Assembly (NCBI RefSeq): GCF_003711515.1
Contig: NW_021167080.1
Span: 1,571,394-1,635,393 of the forward strand
Direction of reading: 5' to 3'
Source: Sodiomyces alkalinus F11
Taxonomy: Eukaryota; Ascomycota; Sordariomycetes; Glomerellales; Plectosphaerellaceae
DNA: 64,000 nucleotides
Shown: positions 23,791-35,217 of the stretch, in pieces
Layout of the letters: each line of letters begins with the position of its first letter
Position numbering within the stretch: the first letter of the stretch is position 1
Position numbers and translations under genes: made by a program
The notes under the pieces: generated by a model
Seen by the model: only the letters and a program-made list of their open reading frames with translations
Databases searched by the model: none
Told to the model about the DNA's origin: nothing

Positions 23791-25087
23791 AGTTCGTCAC
23801 GAAGCTAATTACGCCCATAGTCTCTGGGACTGTTCTCGGCGTTCTGGGTTGCCCTTATGATTTATTGCTTAGAAATGGGTTACGGTTTCCATTCGGTTGA
23901 GGAACCTGTTTTTTTTTCTTTCTTTTTTTCTTTCTTTTCTTGACGGAGAGGTATAGGACCGGCTATGGTGGTGATGGGTTCGTTTGGGTCTGGTAGTGCA
24001 CGGTCTGAGAACTGCAATGGCGGACTCGGCTCTTCGAATGCAGCCGAGTTTAGTTATTTGTCTCTTAACACGCTCTCTATCACCCCTTCGGTCCCGGCTT
24101 GTTGTGTCCCGGTGTCTTGGGCGAATTTGGCGACGGTTGTGTGTAAGTGACACGGGAGTAGTGTAAGTTGACGCCTCGATTATGTGGCTTGTCTTTTTGT
24201 TACCTTTCTAACGACCGACTCTGGGACTTGGGCCGACCGCAACGCCGCCATTGCGGTCATCAACACTAAAGGTACTGTTGGCCTGGCCTTTCCGAGACAT
24301 GCTTTAAGAATCTTCTCACTCGTCGTCAAGATGAAAGCGTGGATCAAGGTACGCCTGCTGCCTGTATATTATAAGGGCCCTACCTAGAGTAGCGGGGAGC
24401 CCAGTCGGAACCATTATGTTCTTTCATCGTCGGGGGGACATTGGGGGCGAATCAAGTTCATTTCCATTCTTAGCGTTGAAGATCATGGCTTTATGCAGGT
24501 GTAATGGGATATCTTCTCGTCTTTCTCCTGTTCGAATTCACGTGTGTCCACGTCGACCGCCTACCTTAGGTACCTTACCTAGGTACACGAACGGACAAAT
24601 ACCTCAGGAGGAGTTCCCTCGGACTAAGAACCTGGACCTGGACCATGTACGCAGGCAGGTATATCTACCCCCCTGCAGTCGATGGTCCATATAAGGGTAA
24701 TTGTCCATATACGAATACCTTACGCTAAGGTAGGTAGCACGACTTCTATTATTGTCCGCTGACAAAAGTGACAGCCACTCGGCGAATTTCCTCACACACG
24801 TGGGCAAGGAAGGAAGTCTCGACAACGAGTCTAGGACGTCCAACGAACACAACCTCAACCCCATCTTCTTCATCCATCTCTTACCACGAGAAAAAGGCGA
24901 ACTGAACTAGCCCGGGGCAGAATGGAGAAGCTCTCCACTCGTGGGGATAATATAAAGTGAAATATGGATGGCTTCGTTTAGAAGAAAGCCCATGTTCGGC
25001 TCCCCTTGGGCAACCTTCCTCATCGCCGCACCGGTTCTGCTTTTCTTCGGACTCCTGGTACTTCTCGTCCTCCAGACAGAGCACACC
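23791..25087. other. Intergenic, ATG8 3' side to phosphatase gene
   Basis: No supported gene. A T/C tract lies at about 23910-23939. The palindromic cluster ACCTTAGGTACCTTACCT lies near 24563-24580. A TATA-like ATAATATAAAG lies at 24948-24958, about 130 bp before the preferred start of the next gene. Confidence 0.5.
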
Positions 25088-26853
25088 ATGTCCACTACTC
25101 TCTTTCCCAAGGTTCAGTCGCTTCTGGCGACCATCGCTGCCATTTCCGGGTTCGGATCTGCCGCTTCGGCACAGTCGGTCGACGTGAGCTGGTACCCTCC
25201 CGCTCAGTCGCAAATCAACCGCAACTTCACCCAGCTGCTGCACTCCGAGGGGACCTGGGGCTTTATTTATGACTCGTCCGAGACCCCCGACGGGGAGTAT
25301 GGGACGTACAACTGGTGCAATATGCCCCATGTGAGGAAGACCGAGTACGTCAAGCCGTCACACGAGTACGAGTTGCAGTACGTTGAGCTGGTAAGCTACA
25401 GGTTCCCTAGGCCCCTATTGAGTGTTGTGATGTCTTCCCACATGTTCATTACATCACATGTTCGCCTTCTCACGCATATCGTATATTCCCCCTTGTCCAG
25501 ATCCACCGCCATCACAAACGGACTCCGTACTCGTCCAACGCGTTTCCCGTCGAACCCTACCGGTGGGACTGCGACGAGCAAGGGCTCTTCTACTACGGCG
25601 AGAGTCTCGACGGCACCCAGCACTCGGCCCGTACTTATTGGAAGGTGTACATCTCGCCCGTCAACCCTTTCGTACCCTCGGGTTGGATCGGCACCTGCCA
25701 GTTCCCCCAGATCACCACCGAAGGGCTCGACGATTCGTACGTCCACGGTGCAGACCTCTTCCAAGTCTACCATGACCTCCTCGGCTTCCTCCCCGGCCGT
25801 GACGACGAGGATTGGCCGACCAAGGTCAAGTACCGCGTCACGAACAACCAGATCACCAGCCAAGTAGCCGGTCTCCTGATCAGGGGCATGTGGGGTGACG
25901 CTGCTGCCGACCGCATCGGACTCGCCATCCAAGCCTCCGCCGTCGACAGCCTCGAACCCAGGTACAGCTGCCCCGCCGGCTCCTCCCTCTTCAACCGCAT
26001 CCGTTCCCGCGACAACCCCCGATGGGCCGCCCACCTCCGTGCCGCGGGGGACCTGTACACCGTCCTCGACGACCTCGCCGGCGTGCCAGCCGACAACGAG
26101 GGGTTCCACGCCTCCTTCGATCCGTACTACGACAACCTGTCGGCGCGCCAATGCCACGGCAAACCGCTGCCGTGCAAGCTCCTCGTCGAGGGGGACGGGG
26201 ACGGGGACGGGGACCAGGACCAGGACCAGGACGAGGACCCAGGGCAGCAGCAGTGCATCACGCAAGACCTCGCCGACACGGTCTACCGCATCGGAAACTG
26301 GGAGTACTCCCACATCTACCGCGACAGCCCCGAAACCCTGGCCGCCAGCGCCGCCACCTACGGCGTCTGGCTTGCCGAGCTGGCCGCCCACCTGCGCGAC
26401 GTCGTCGACGGCCGCCGCCACGACGACGACGACGACGACAACGGCAACGCCATCTACTACCACAACATCGCCCACGACGGGTCCGTCTCGCGCCTGCTCT
26501 CCTTCCTCCAGCTCGACACCATGGTCTGGCCCGGCATGGGCGCCGAGGTCGTCTTCGAGCTGTACCGGAAACGAACCGGCGATGCCGCGCCTTCTTCCTC
26601 TGTTTCTTCGTCGCCGGCTCCCACCTCGGGCTGCTGCGGCGGCAGCAGGCCTTCCGCCCGTACCACTCGGAGAGAAAACGAAAGCGAGAGCGGGTGGTAC
26701 GTGCGCGTGCTGTTTGGCGGACAGCTCTTCAAGTCGTCCAGTCCGACACTGGGTCTCTTGGACATGATCCCTATCGAGACCCTCCTGGCCTACTTTGATG
26801 GTTTGGTCGGGGAAAACGCCAGTTTGGTCAAGGAAAACTGCGGCTTCAGGTAG
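25088..26853 (+). CDS. Histidine-acid-phosphatase family protein (clade 2), variant RHH motif
   Basis: A secreted or lumenal phosphatase-like protein. Two exons (from 25088 to 25390, and 25501-26853) are joined by a 110-nt GT-AG intron at YVEL-IHRHHKRTPY. The catalytic motif reads RHHKRTP instead of canonical RHGxRxP, and the distal HD pair is in NIAHDGSVSRLL. From 25088 there is a signal-peptide-like start (MSTTLFPKVQSLLATIAAIS, Ala-rich, ending near SAQS) and a CACCATG context; the protein has 551 residues. The frame also opens at 24968, adding 40 residues with a strong hydrophobic segment (WATFLIAAPVLLFFGLLVLL), which would give a membrane anchor; the TATA-like box only ~10-20 bp before that ATG argues against it. 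Asp-rich low complexity (about residues 360-375 and near 445) is inserted between core strands. Substrate unknown. Confidence 0.85.
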
Positions 26854-27062
26854 AGGGACGAGAGTGAGAGGCCCATCACCATCCATCCGGTTTACACGAG
26901 ATGTTTGGGAGAGAAGTTCCAGGTCGATTTACGAAGTTGGTAATCTCTATGTAGCAGTGGCATAATGGCGCCACTGGGTTTCGTATACAGACTATCGTAA
27001 TGCCTGCTTGCCTGTCCTTGATAACCCTAACCCGTCATTCATATCATAAAATTTCGTCACCA

Positions 27063-28554
27063 TCACCGGGAGGGGCTCAAACCGATGTCCTTCTCGAAAG
27101 CATCCCATCTGCCCTTGCGCATGGGATCCGATGCTCTTAGCTTGGCCAGCAAGGTAGCCAACTCACCCCTTTCCTCCGCGGTCGTCTCTCGGTCCTCGAG
27201 CCGGGCAATGGCCAAGATGTGATCTATGAGCGCTTCGAACGCAAGCTTGATGTCCTCGTCGTAGTCCTCGAGCAGGTCCTTGATGTACTCCACCTCGTGA
27301 CGCAGTATGGAGACCTCATCGGCGGACGGTAGGTTGGGGGCGATGGCCAGGCGGCTCGATGCGGAGGTGATGTTGGAGACAAGGAACTGGTGATAATACC
27401 AGCAGGACTGGTCTTCGGGGCCGACATCTAGCGCCCGGCGAATAAGGCTGAATTCTATTGTTTTTGGTGTTGGCAATGGAACGGTCTTCGTCGGAGGGGG
27501 GGTTAAAGCCCGCCGCCGTTGATGCTCATGCTACAAACGTAGGGTTCATGCCCTGTTCTTGGGTCATAAGACGTACCGTCATCTAAAAATGCGCGTCGCT
27601 CCGCATCCCCGGCGCCGCGCTCGGTCAGTAGCTGGGGAATGAGACGGCCGCGGTAATGCCAGGCGGAGAAGTTGGACAGGCCGCTGCTGATCTTTTGCTG
27701 GGTGTAGGCGAACTCGGCCTCGGCCATGCTGGCACCCGCGAGGGCGGGGCTTTCGAGGTTGGAGACGACGTGGCGGCGGTAGCCCCAAGCGTGGAAGTTG
27801 CGTTGGTCTTTGTTAAGCATCATGCCGACGAGGCCGAGCTCCTCCTCCCAGATGCGGCGGGCGACGGGGGCCGGGAGGAGATTGATGGCTTGCTGGAGGA
27901 GCCAGAGACGGTAGTTCCAGATCCAGTAGCATTTGGGGTTGGCGCGGATTAAAGGGAAGGTAAACTGGAGCTCGGAGCGGAGGGTCTTGTCGGGGTCGGT
28001 GGCAGGGTCGGTGGCAGGATCGGTGGCAGGATCGATGGCTGGGTCAGGCCTCGTACCACTCGGCCCACTCGGAGGCGGACATTGGGACGCGGGGTCTGGA
28101 CGGGTCACGGCCGAGGACGAGGGCGACGATGCGGCGGATGACGGTGATGGTGTGGTAGGAGCCCAAGAAGTCCCGGGCGGCGCCGATGGCGAGGGACCAG
28201 GCGAGTGTCTTGAGAAGGAGCCACAGGTTAGGCAGCGCCTGCGGACGTTCCATGCTGTGTAGTGCTCAGGGTTGCGGGAGAGGACTTCGGCGGTCAGGGC
28301 CAGGACGCTTGGGTCCGCGAATGCGGGGGACGGGTAGGGGGATGCGTTGAGGGCGAGGAGACGGGAGTCGAGGTCGCGGTATACGGCGATCTTTTGCTTG
28401 TCGGCTTCGCGCTGGGCTGGAGTGCGGATGCGGATGGTTCGAGCCACACCGTGCTACAACGGAAGGGGAGAAAGATGAGAGACTGGACAAGGCGGAGGGA
28501 CTATGCAAAAGAAAGGGAAGCAGGGAGTAACTAATTGCTCACGCTACTGGCCAT
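27063..28554 (-). CDS. BET4: Rab geranylgeranyltransferase alpha subunit (BET4)
   Basis: The alpha subunit of type II geranylgeranyltransferase, which lipidates Rab GTPases. There are three exons: a 12-nt microexon 28554-28543 (MASS), 28453-27577 and 27454-27063. Introns are 89 and 122 nt (GT-AG), in frame at MASS-HGVART and AFLDD-EFSLIRR. They give 426 residues. PPTA repeats are clear: NPEHYTAWNVRRR, NPKCYWIWNYRLWLL, RNFHAWGYRRHVV, SNFSAWHYRGRL, DQSCWYYHQFLV. Between repeats 1 and 2 lies a ~60-residue Ser/Pro-rich insert ending in four tandem ATDP-like units (12-bp repeats at about 28003-28050). Opening the long exon with its GTG (28447) would lose the microexon. The insert region is also open in another frame (see findings). 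Confidence 0.93.
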
Positions 28555-30131
28555 CTTAGACAAGAAGGAAGGGGGGAAAAGACGAGGGGGTGGCTTGGAC
28601 GCGAGTCCGCCGGGGCGAGAGATTCGTTCCGGGCGTCGGGTCCAAGTATTTCGAAGGGGTTGATTTGTTGATTCGGAACTTGGGTTGTAGCGTTGGGACG
28701 TGAGCTCGGAAAGATGATCTCAAGAATGGCTTCCGATGAAACGGTGGAGGGGGACTAAGGTAGAGAGGTCGCACGTATCTGTATGGACGCGAGACAGGCG
28801 GGAGGTTGGCCTCGACGACGTCGACGATGGTACCGGTACAGGTACGTACAGAGTATATACAGTATGGATACTGCCCTGCACTGTCTGCAGATGTGTCCAC
28901 CGGTCTTCTGACTGTTCAAAGCTAACGGATTTTGACGCCGCTGTCCTGGAGAGTGGCCCAAGCTCTGGTACCTCCTTTCCAGCTGGGGTACCTACAAATA
29001 CTTCGTGCTGGTACCAGGTACGTACGACATACTTCGTGCATCAACGTCTTCCGTTGGCCTCAACACCAAGAAGATTTGGATATTTCTCGCGTACCGATAA
29101 TTATCTAAGGTACCTACCTAAGGTAGACTGCTGCCGAGATACTCGAGTATTGGAGTCTACTGTTTCCTTCGCTTCAACACATAGTTCAACGCATTCAAAT
29201 TCAAAGCACTTTCTCTCTTGCTCCGTTTCACACCACGCAAACACAAGGACAACCCAGGTGATGACAACCGTTCTCACGCTGCGGGCTCCAGAATTGCCCG
29301 TCTGCACTACCCTAGGTGCTTATAAGGTAACCCTTGGCTTGTTTGCCTTTCACTATCGGTCATGGCTAACCCAGATCTCCAGAGTGCTATCCCCCGAGAG
29401 GGGCCGTGTTTGACGTTTAAGTCGGCCATCTGTTGTAGAGATGGGTCCCTCTACCTACCTATGAATCCCCCCCTTTATCTACGGTAGCCGTTCCTCTTTT
29501 TGAACCCAAAAAGAAGGGAAGGAAGACTCGACGTCCTCTGTCTTTTCTTCACACCTGACATGTGACTCAGTAAGGTATTGGGAAGGCACTACCTGGGGAG
29601 CGAGGTGCGAGTCGATTGAGCAAGTCCCGGCCAGCTAGGAGGGAGTCGCTCCTTCCGCTAGCGACTCGCCCTCTCGTATTCTCTCCATCGTCATCTTCTT
29701 TTGCCTTCCAGGGTCTCTCTCCCTCTTCATATGCATCCGTCCCCGTTCCGTCATCTCTCTGCTCGCTTTATTTACGTTATCGTTTCCCGTCGAGTTCTTC
29801 ATGTTAACTCTCCAGGCCAACTTGTTGGATGGTTCATATCGCTATCGCCATTCATTCCTTGGCGCCTCTGAGCCCTCGAGTTGATCCAGTCATTCTTTCA
29901 CCGTAGAATCGGAATACCGAAGCCCTTGGAGGCCTTACTCTCATACTTATCAGATCACAGTTGAGGCCGTTCCAAGTTGTTGCATTCAAACCCGCCACGC
30001 CCACCAGCTCCCGTAACACACGCACACACACACACACACCTTGTTGCACTTCGACTTGCAGCACTAGCTGGGAGGCTAGAAGAGCCTCAAACGCGAGACT
30101 TGGACCGGGGGTCTGATATCTAGTTTGCAAA
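28555..30131. other. Divergent intergenic region of BET4 and the AMA1-like gene
   Basis: About 1.6 kb. No gene is supported. GGTACC/AAGGTA palindromic words cluster at 28828-28845 and 29106-29126. The last ~500 bp are C/T-rich with a CA microsatellite at about 30015-30039, likely a long leader or promoter of the next gene. Confidence 0.5.
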
Positions 30132-32507
30132 ATGTCTCGTAGGCGCCGCGGCCGCCTCTTTTCGAGATTGTTTCGTCCCTCTGAAAGGCCCCCAGACAGT
30201 CCCGGCGATTCTGGCTACGACTCCCCCAGTCAGCTGTCCCCCGATAAAGATGACAACTTTCAGTCTGGACAGCGGAGCGTCACAAGCTCCCCGACTTTTC
30301 GCGGCGACTCTCCCTCTACCTCTACCTCTCCCTCTCCCTCTGCCGGCGACGGGGACTCGGATTCCGGCGAATCGGACTCTGGCGAAACTTCTCGGCCGCC
30401 AGTCTCTGCGACCACGCGGCCTTCTTTGCCGTCGTCGACGTCCACTCCCTTCATGCCATTTTCTTCCAGCCCTCGGACTCCGCTAGGCACTCCCAGGCCG
30501 AAGTCGAGTTCCGGCCTCCCACGACCTCGGCCTTCAAGCTCGTTGTCACTGCCGGATCGATTCATTCCCAACCGGGAGCTCAGTAGTCCTTCGTCCAACA
30601 CGTTATCCAGCCCGTCGTCCGTCAGGCACCGCACCGCCACCCCCGTTTTATTCATGACACCATCTAAGAGACTCCTGCGACATCGCGGCACTGCCCCTGA
30701 CCCCTTTGTCTTCCACTCAACGGCCGTTGTGCCGAAAGCCCATCACTACTACCCCGTTATCCCAAGAGGCGGTAGGCCTTCTCTGAGGAGATACGTCGAC
30801 GATGGTTCCGGGGGCTTTCTTCGAAGCGGCACCAACGCGCCGTTTCTCCCTTGTCATTTCCCCAGCGCCGGTCAGAAGTTCTTCGAAAATGCTGATAAAT
30901 ATGAAAGGCGTCTCGCTACTGCTCTCGAAATCGACCCGGCTGCCAGGACTTTGAGCTTTGCCCACCAACAGCAAACGAAGACGGACTTGCTGGACACCTT
31001 GACCCAGGCTAAGACGAGATGGAATGGTACCGAATGGGTGAACCCTGGTCCTGATAATCGTACACGGCGAAGAAGACGCAGCCCGCTTTCCCAGCACCCT
31101 TTTCGAGTCCTCGACGCCCCCTTCATCCGGGACGACTACTACTCCTCGATCCTGGCGTACTCGGCTACGTCCCAGACGCTTTTTATCGCACTTTTCGACA
31201 GGGTGTATGCGTGGCCCGAGGGCGCCGAAGGAGATGTTAAACGAGTGTATACCGCACCCCTTGGTGCCTGGGTGTTTTCGGTTGCCGTTTCTTCGTATGG
31301 AGGCGGCAAATCCATCCTAGCAGTCGGCTGTTCGAACAACCAGGTTATACTCGCGTCCCCCGCAGAGACTCTTCCTCGCTTCGAGGTCCTAGTCCCGGCC
31401 CCTGTACATTGCGTTAGCTGGCGGCCGACATCAACGCTGCGGCGCTCTAAGCACCCCTCTGACCCTCCCAGACAGGTCAGAACTGAGGACTTGCTTGTCG
31501 GCACTAGCTACGGGATCATCTACTACTATGTGGTCGAATGGCCCCATGCTTGGGAAGTCGAGCGTGACAACTGGTCGGGTGCTGTCTCCATGGTGTCGCG
31601 GATTGTCATCCATACGGACAAGATCTGCGCCATTGTCTGGTCACCCGATGGCCAGCAGTTTGCCTCTGGCGCGAACGATAATCTGTGTTGTCTCTTCGAA
31701 GTAAGCAATGTACTGCCCGAAACGACGATGACGACGACGACGACGCAAAGGGCCGACGGCGACCGCTCATCCTCGTCGACGGTGCGGCGCCATCGAAGAC
31801 GCTCTACTAGCCGAGTTGAGAGTTTGGAGGAGACGTCGCATGCGGCGGCTCTGAGGGATGAAAAAGGTCTCGACGGCGACGGTTTCGAAGACGAAGGTTT
31901 CGTAGACGCAAGCTTCGAGGACGAGGTTTTCGCAGCTCCAACGGCGAAAGAAACGGTAAAGCTCGTGTTGCCGGGCTCGGAGAAGCAGTGGTGGCCCCAC
32001 GACGCTGCCATCAAGGCCATTGCCTTCTGTCCCTGGCAGGATGGTCTGGTCGCCACGGGAGGCGGCGCCGAAGACCGATGCATCTACTTCTTTCATACCC
32101 GATCCGGCGCCGCCCTGGCCACCATCGCCGTGGGAGCTCAGGTCACGGGGCTGGTCTGGTCTCGTACCCGGCGTGAAATCGCGGCGACCTTGGGTTTTAC
32201 CAATCCGGAGCGCCATCCCTACCGCATCGCCGTCTTCAGCTGGCCCGAGTGCAGACTGGTCGGGGCGATCCGGCGCGAGGCTGACTATCGAATCTTGTGC
32301 GCCATCCATTTCCCCAGCCAAGGGCAAAAGGACGGGCCGTTGTCTGAGGATTGCATCGTCGTGGCTTCATCGACTCACCAAGTCGAGTTCTACAACTTGT
32401 GGGAGGCGGGCGGACGGAGGGCGGTAGGTGGCCAGGGCTGCTTGGGTGGAAGTGATATTCTCGAAAGCATAGAAGGCATCGAGAAAGAGGGAGACGTCAT
32501 TCGTTAG
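30132..32507 (+). CDS. AMA1: Cdc20/Fizzy-family WD40 APC/C activator, meiosis-type (AMA1-like)
   Basis: Activates the anaphase-promoting complex; this subfamily acts in meiosis. It is a single exon of 791 residues. The C-box DRFIPNR (near residue 143) is the APC/C-binding motif of Cdc20/Cdh1 proteins. A long Ser/Pro-rich region surrounds it. The WD40 propeller starts at FRVLDAPFIRDDYYSSILAY (near 330) and includes VHCVSW, DKICAIVWSPDGQQFASGAND, AAIKAIAFCPWQDGLVATGG and VTGLVWS. An acidic, low-complexity insertion of about 80 residues (TTTTTQRADGD to EDEVFAAPTAKET) interrupts the middle blade. No terminal Ile-Arg tail is seen; the protein ends EKEGDVIR, whose final IR dipeptide could serve as such a tail. 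Assignment to AMA1/Mfr1 rather than Cdh1 rests on the divergent propeller and insertion. Confidence 0.85.
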   Translation: MSRRRRGRLFSRLFRPSERPPDSPGDSGYDSPSQLSPDKDDNFQSGQRSVTSSPTFRGDSPSTSTSPSPSAGDGDSDSGESDSGETSRPPVSATTRPSLPSSTSTPFMPFSSSPRTPLGTPRPKSSSGLPRPRPSSSLSLPDRFIPNRELSSPSSNTLSSPSSVRHRTATPVLFMTPSKRLLRHRGTAPDPFVFHSTAVVPKAHHYYPVIPRGGRPSLRRYVDDGSGGFLRSGTNAPFLPCHFPSAGQKFFENADKYERRLATALEIDPAARTLSFAHQQQTKTDLLDTLTQAKTRWNGTEWVNPGPDNRTRRRRRSPLSQHPFRVLDAPFIRDDYYSSILAYSATSQTLFIALFDRVYAWPEGAEGDVKRVYTAPLGAWVFSVAVSSYGGGKSILAVGCSNNQVILASPAETLPRFEVLVPAPVHCVSWRPTSTLRRSKHPSDPPRQVRTEDLLVGTSYGIIYYYVVEWPHAWEVERDNWSGAVSMVSRIVIHTDKICAIVWSPDGQQFASGANDNLCCLFEVSNVLPETTMTTTTTQRADGDRSSSSTVRRHRRRSTSRVESLEETSHAAALRDEKGLDGDGFEDEGFVDASFEDEVFAAPTAKETVKLVLPGSEKQWWPHDAAIKAIAFCPWQDGLVATGGGAEDRCIYFFHTRSGAALATIAVGAQVTGLVWSRTRREIAATLGFTNPERHPYRIAVFSWPECRLVGAIRREADYRILCAIHFPSQGQKDGPLSEDCIVVASSTHQVEFYNLWEAGGRRAVGGQGCLGGSDILESIEGIEKEGDVIR

Positions 32508-33188
32508 CTAGCTCGCATGAAGTGGTTCAGAAGGTCGATAAGGCGTTTCGAGAGCGGTGTTTGCTCTTTTTGTATTCGAAAAGGGCTTACATCGTGGGCG
32601 CGAGAGCGGGTTTGCGTTTGAATTTGTGGCCACAACGAACGCTTGTACTAGAGAACGGTATCCTATCATACATGCATTAGACACCGACTCTCTCTGCCTT
32701 CCCCTCTTCTCCTTATTGTACTGTTTTGACCGTAGTGGCGCAATTGTAAAGACCGCCCCTGAAAAGGGGGGGTTTAATATTCTCGACATCTTTGCGAAAG
32801 ACGTAGGTACATAAAAAGAAGTGCCATATTACCGCCCATTTCCCATTTGTAACGCCCGTCTTCGGTGAATAACTAGAGGGGAAATCGTGTAATGAAGTTA
32901 TGCGGAGGAGAGCAACCGCCAACGTGTCCCGATTTTTATACATGCGTTGGAAATAACAGACCGGACGCCGTAGACAAGCTGTAGTGCGCGCGTGTTCCAT
33001 GTGTGTGTATCCCAGGAATAAGAGCAGCCCATAGAAAGATGGTTGTAGAATGGCGACAAGTCTTTCAAAAAAAGGAGCACTTTGAGAGTCGTCATCACCG
33101 TCTGTCTCTTAACAGGACCACACCCCCAGCCCTCCCGTCATCCTCTTCTTTTTTTTTCTTTTCTTGATTTCTTCTTCCCCCGCACGTC
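32508..33188. other. 3' intergenic region between AMA1-like and SYN8
   Basis: Convergent non-coding DNA with no supported gene. A CCCCTGAAAAGGGG inverted repeat lies near 32756-32769. Confidence 0.45.
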
Positions 33189-34206
33189 TCACTTCAGAAT
33201 GGCTATGAGGAGCACAAGTATGATAATGAGGGCAATAATGGTGGCCATCTGCTTGCTCTCGCCCGAAGCGCGGGCGATGCGGCCCAGCGAGCGGCGGGCG
33301 CGGTCCAGGCGGCCCTGATGGCGGTCGGTGGCGGCCTCGACGTCGTCGAGCATGGCGACGTGGGCGTCGAGCTCGTCGCCGATCTGCATGGAGAGCTCGC
33401 GCTGGCGGCCGATGCTCTCGCCGAGGCGGTCGAGGTGCTCGTCCTGGTCCTCGAGGATGCGCGCGTGGTAGGCGTGGACCTGCTGGTTGTCCATGGTGCC
33501 GGCGACGTCGCGGTAGCCCTCCCCGTCGGCGGAGGGGTCGTCGCGGTAGGGCCCGAAGAGGGCGGCGCGGTCCGGGTCGTCATCTGGCGGCGGGAGGGGG
33601 GAGGAGGATTTGGGGCCCGGGAGCGGGGAGTCGGAGAAGCGGACTACTTTTGTGGTGGATGGTGTTGGGGTTGGGGCGGAGGCGGGGGCGGAGGCGGGGG
33701 CGGAGGAAGAGGAGGAGCGGAGGTTGGCTTTGCGGGGTTGCGGTTTGGTGGATTGCGCGTGGGCGAAGTCGGGGGCGAGGGAGGCGTCGTTTGGATGGCG
33801 GAGGGTTTTGGTGGTTTGGGCGGAGGTGTCGCCTTGGAATTTGGAGCTGAGGTCGGCGAATTGCTTTTGGAGCGAGGGGAGGGCGTCGGCGATGGTTTGA
33901 GCGGCGCTAGAGGAACTGCGTTAGTGTCGAGAAAGAGTGGCCGAGTGGAGAAAGGTCGAAAGGAAGAGAAACAGGCATTAACAAGAAATGAAAAGAGGGA
34001 AAGCCGAACCTGTCGTCACCATTTTCAGTTAACCTCTTTTGCTCCTCCTGCAGTGCTTCGAGTCCCTCGCGGAATTGATCAAGGGAGCGACTTATGTGGC
34101 CATCCTGCGTGTCATTATCGAGGTTGAGGGACCGGGCACGTTCGCGCTCAAGGAGAGAGAGTTTGATGTGGTCGGCAAGAAGGAAGAGCTGGTTCGGTTT
34201 GGACAT
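33189..34206 (-). CDS. SYN8: SNARE protein, Syn8-like (Qc-type)
   Basis: An endosomal t-SNARE by family. Two exons, 34206-34010 and 33906-33189, are joined by a 103-nt GT-AG intron (ENGDD-SAAQTIADAL) and give 304 residues. The N-terminus MSKPNQLFLLADHIKLSLLE is the conserved fungal Syn8 opening. A Pro/Ala-rich linker with an APASAPASAP repeat follows. The SNARE motif runs from HARILEDQDEHLDRLGESIG to DDVEAATDRHQGRLDRARRS, with Gln in the zero-layer region (QIGDEL). It is followed directly by a C-terminal membrane anchor (MATIIALIIILVLLIAIL) and Lys. The order linker, SNARE motif, tail anchor is complete. Confidence 0.9.
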
Positions 34207-35217
34207 GGTGGACAGAGAGATGAAGACGACGGGGGGAGACGGAGACAACTGGCGGCAGTCAGGCTATAGTGCCGGTAGCCCCCTCTAGATGCCGGGGAAG
34301 ATGAAGTTAAAGCGAGAGACAGAGACAGGGAAAAAAAGAGAAGAGAAAAAAAGAAAAAGGAAACGCAAGTTCTGGGTTTTCACAGACGACCGCGCTGAAG
34401 AGTGAGTGGTTGGGCAAAACGATGACGGAGTGTAGAATATGATGTCGTTGGTCCATTGGTGAGAGGTGAGACGACGGGCGACGTCTCAGTCGGCGGGTTG
34501 ATGGGGGATTGATTACAGGTACCTGTACCCGTACCCAGCCCATCCATCCAGTTGGGACGAGCCAAAAGGTACGGTAACCCCACCTTCATAAGGGGAAAAT
34601 GGAAAGAGGAATTACCAAGGTCCTGATTAAAGGCATAGAAAGTATAGGTACATTAAGGTAGTACGGAGTATCGAGACAAGTGTCACACCAATGTAGAAGA
34701 GCGAAGAGCAGGTTCCCTGAGGTGGTAAGGAAGGCACTTGGATATAGAATACAAAGTACTACAATGTAAAGAAAAGGCCGACTTGCATTAGTTATCTCTC
34801 CTGTGTTGAGACCTGATCCGTGTCTTTGCTTCCTCCCTAAGGTACCTATTCACGCGTGTGTGGCCTTAGTAAGTGCCTCTAATACGGCTACACTGACATG
34901 ATCCCGTAGAACCCTCCCCCCTTATGCTGACAAAAAAAGCATGTACACAACCCTCATGAGTGTTGGGTTGCGACTTGAATCTTGACGATGAGCTAAAACC
35001 GCCTGGCAAGTATAAGTCCCGGCGAAAATATAAAAGGAATTAAAAAACGGCCTCGCCATGCACTTGTCCCCTTTTTTGTAAACCCCCTTCTGTCGTGCAC
35101 CCCATAGTCCCCTGATTCCTAAATGCCTGAGCCACCAACTGCCAGTTCGCAAGTGTCGACCCTTGCAACATTGTGTTGTAGGTTCGTGGTTGTCATCTGC
35201 ATCCTGCTGTAGATGTT
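34207..35217. other. Intergenic between SYN8 and SAL1
   Basis: SYN8 promoter and SAL1 3' region. It contains a purine tract at 34316-34363 and GTACCT/ACGGAGTA words near 34520 and 34660. A minus-strand frame that runs into 34922-35217 only extends the shadow of SAL1 exon 8. No gene seen. Confidence 0.5.
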
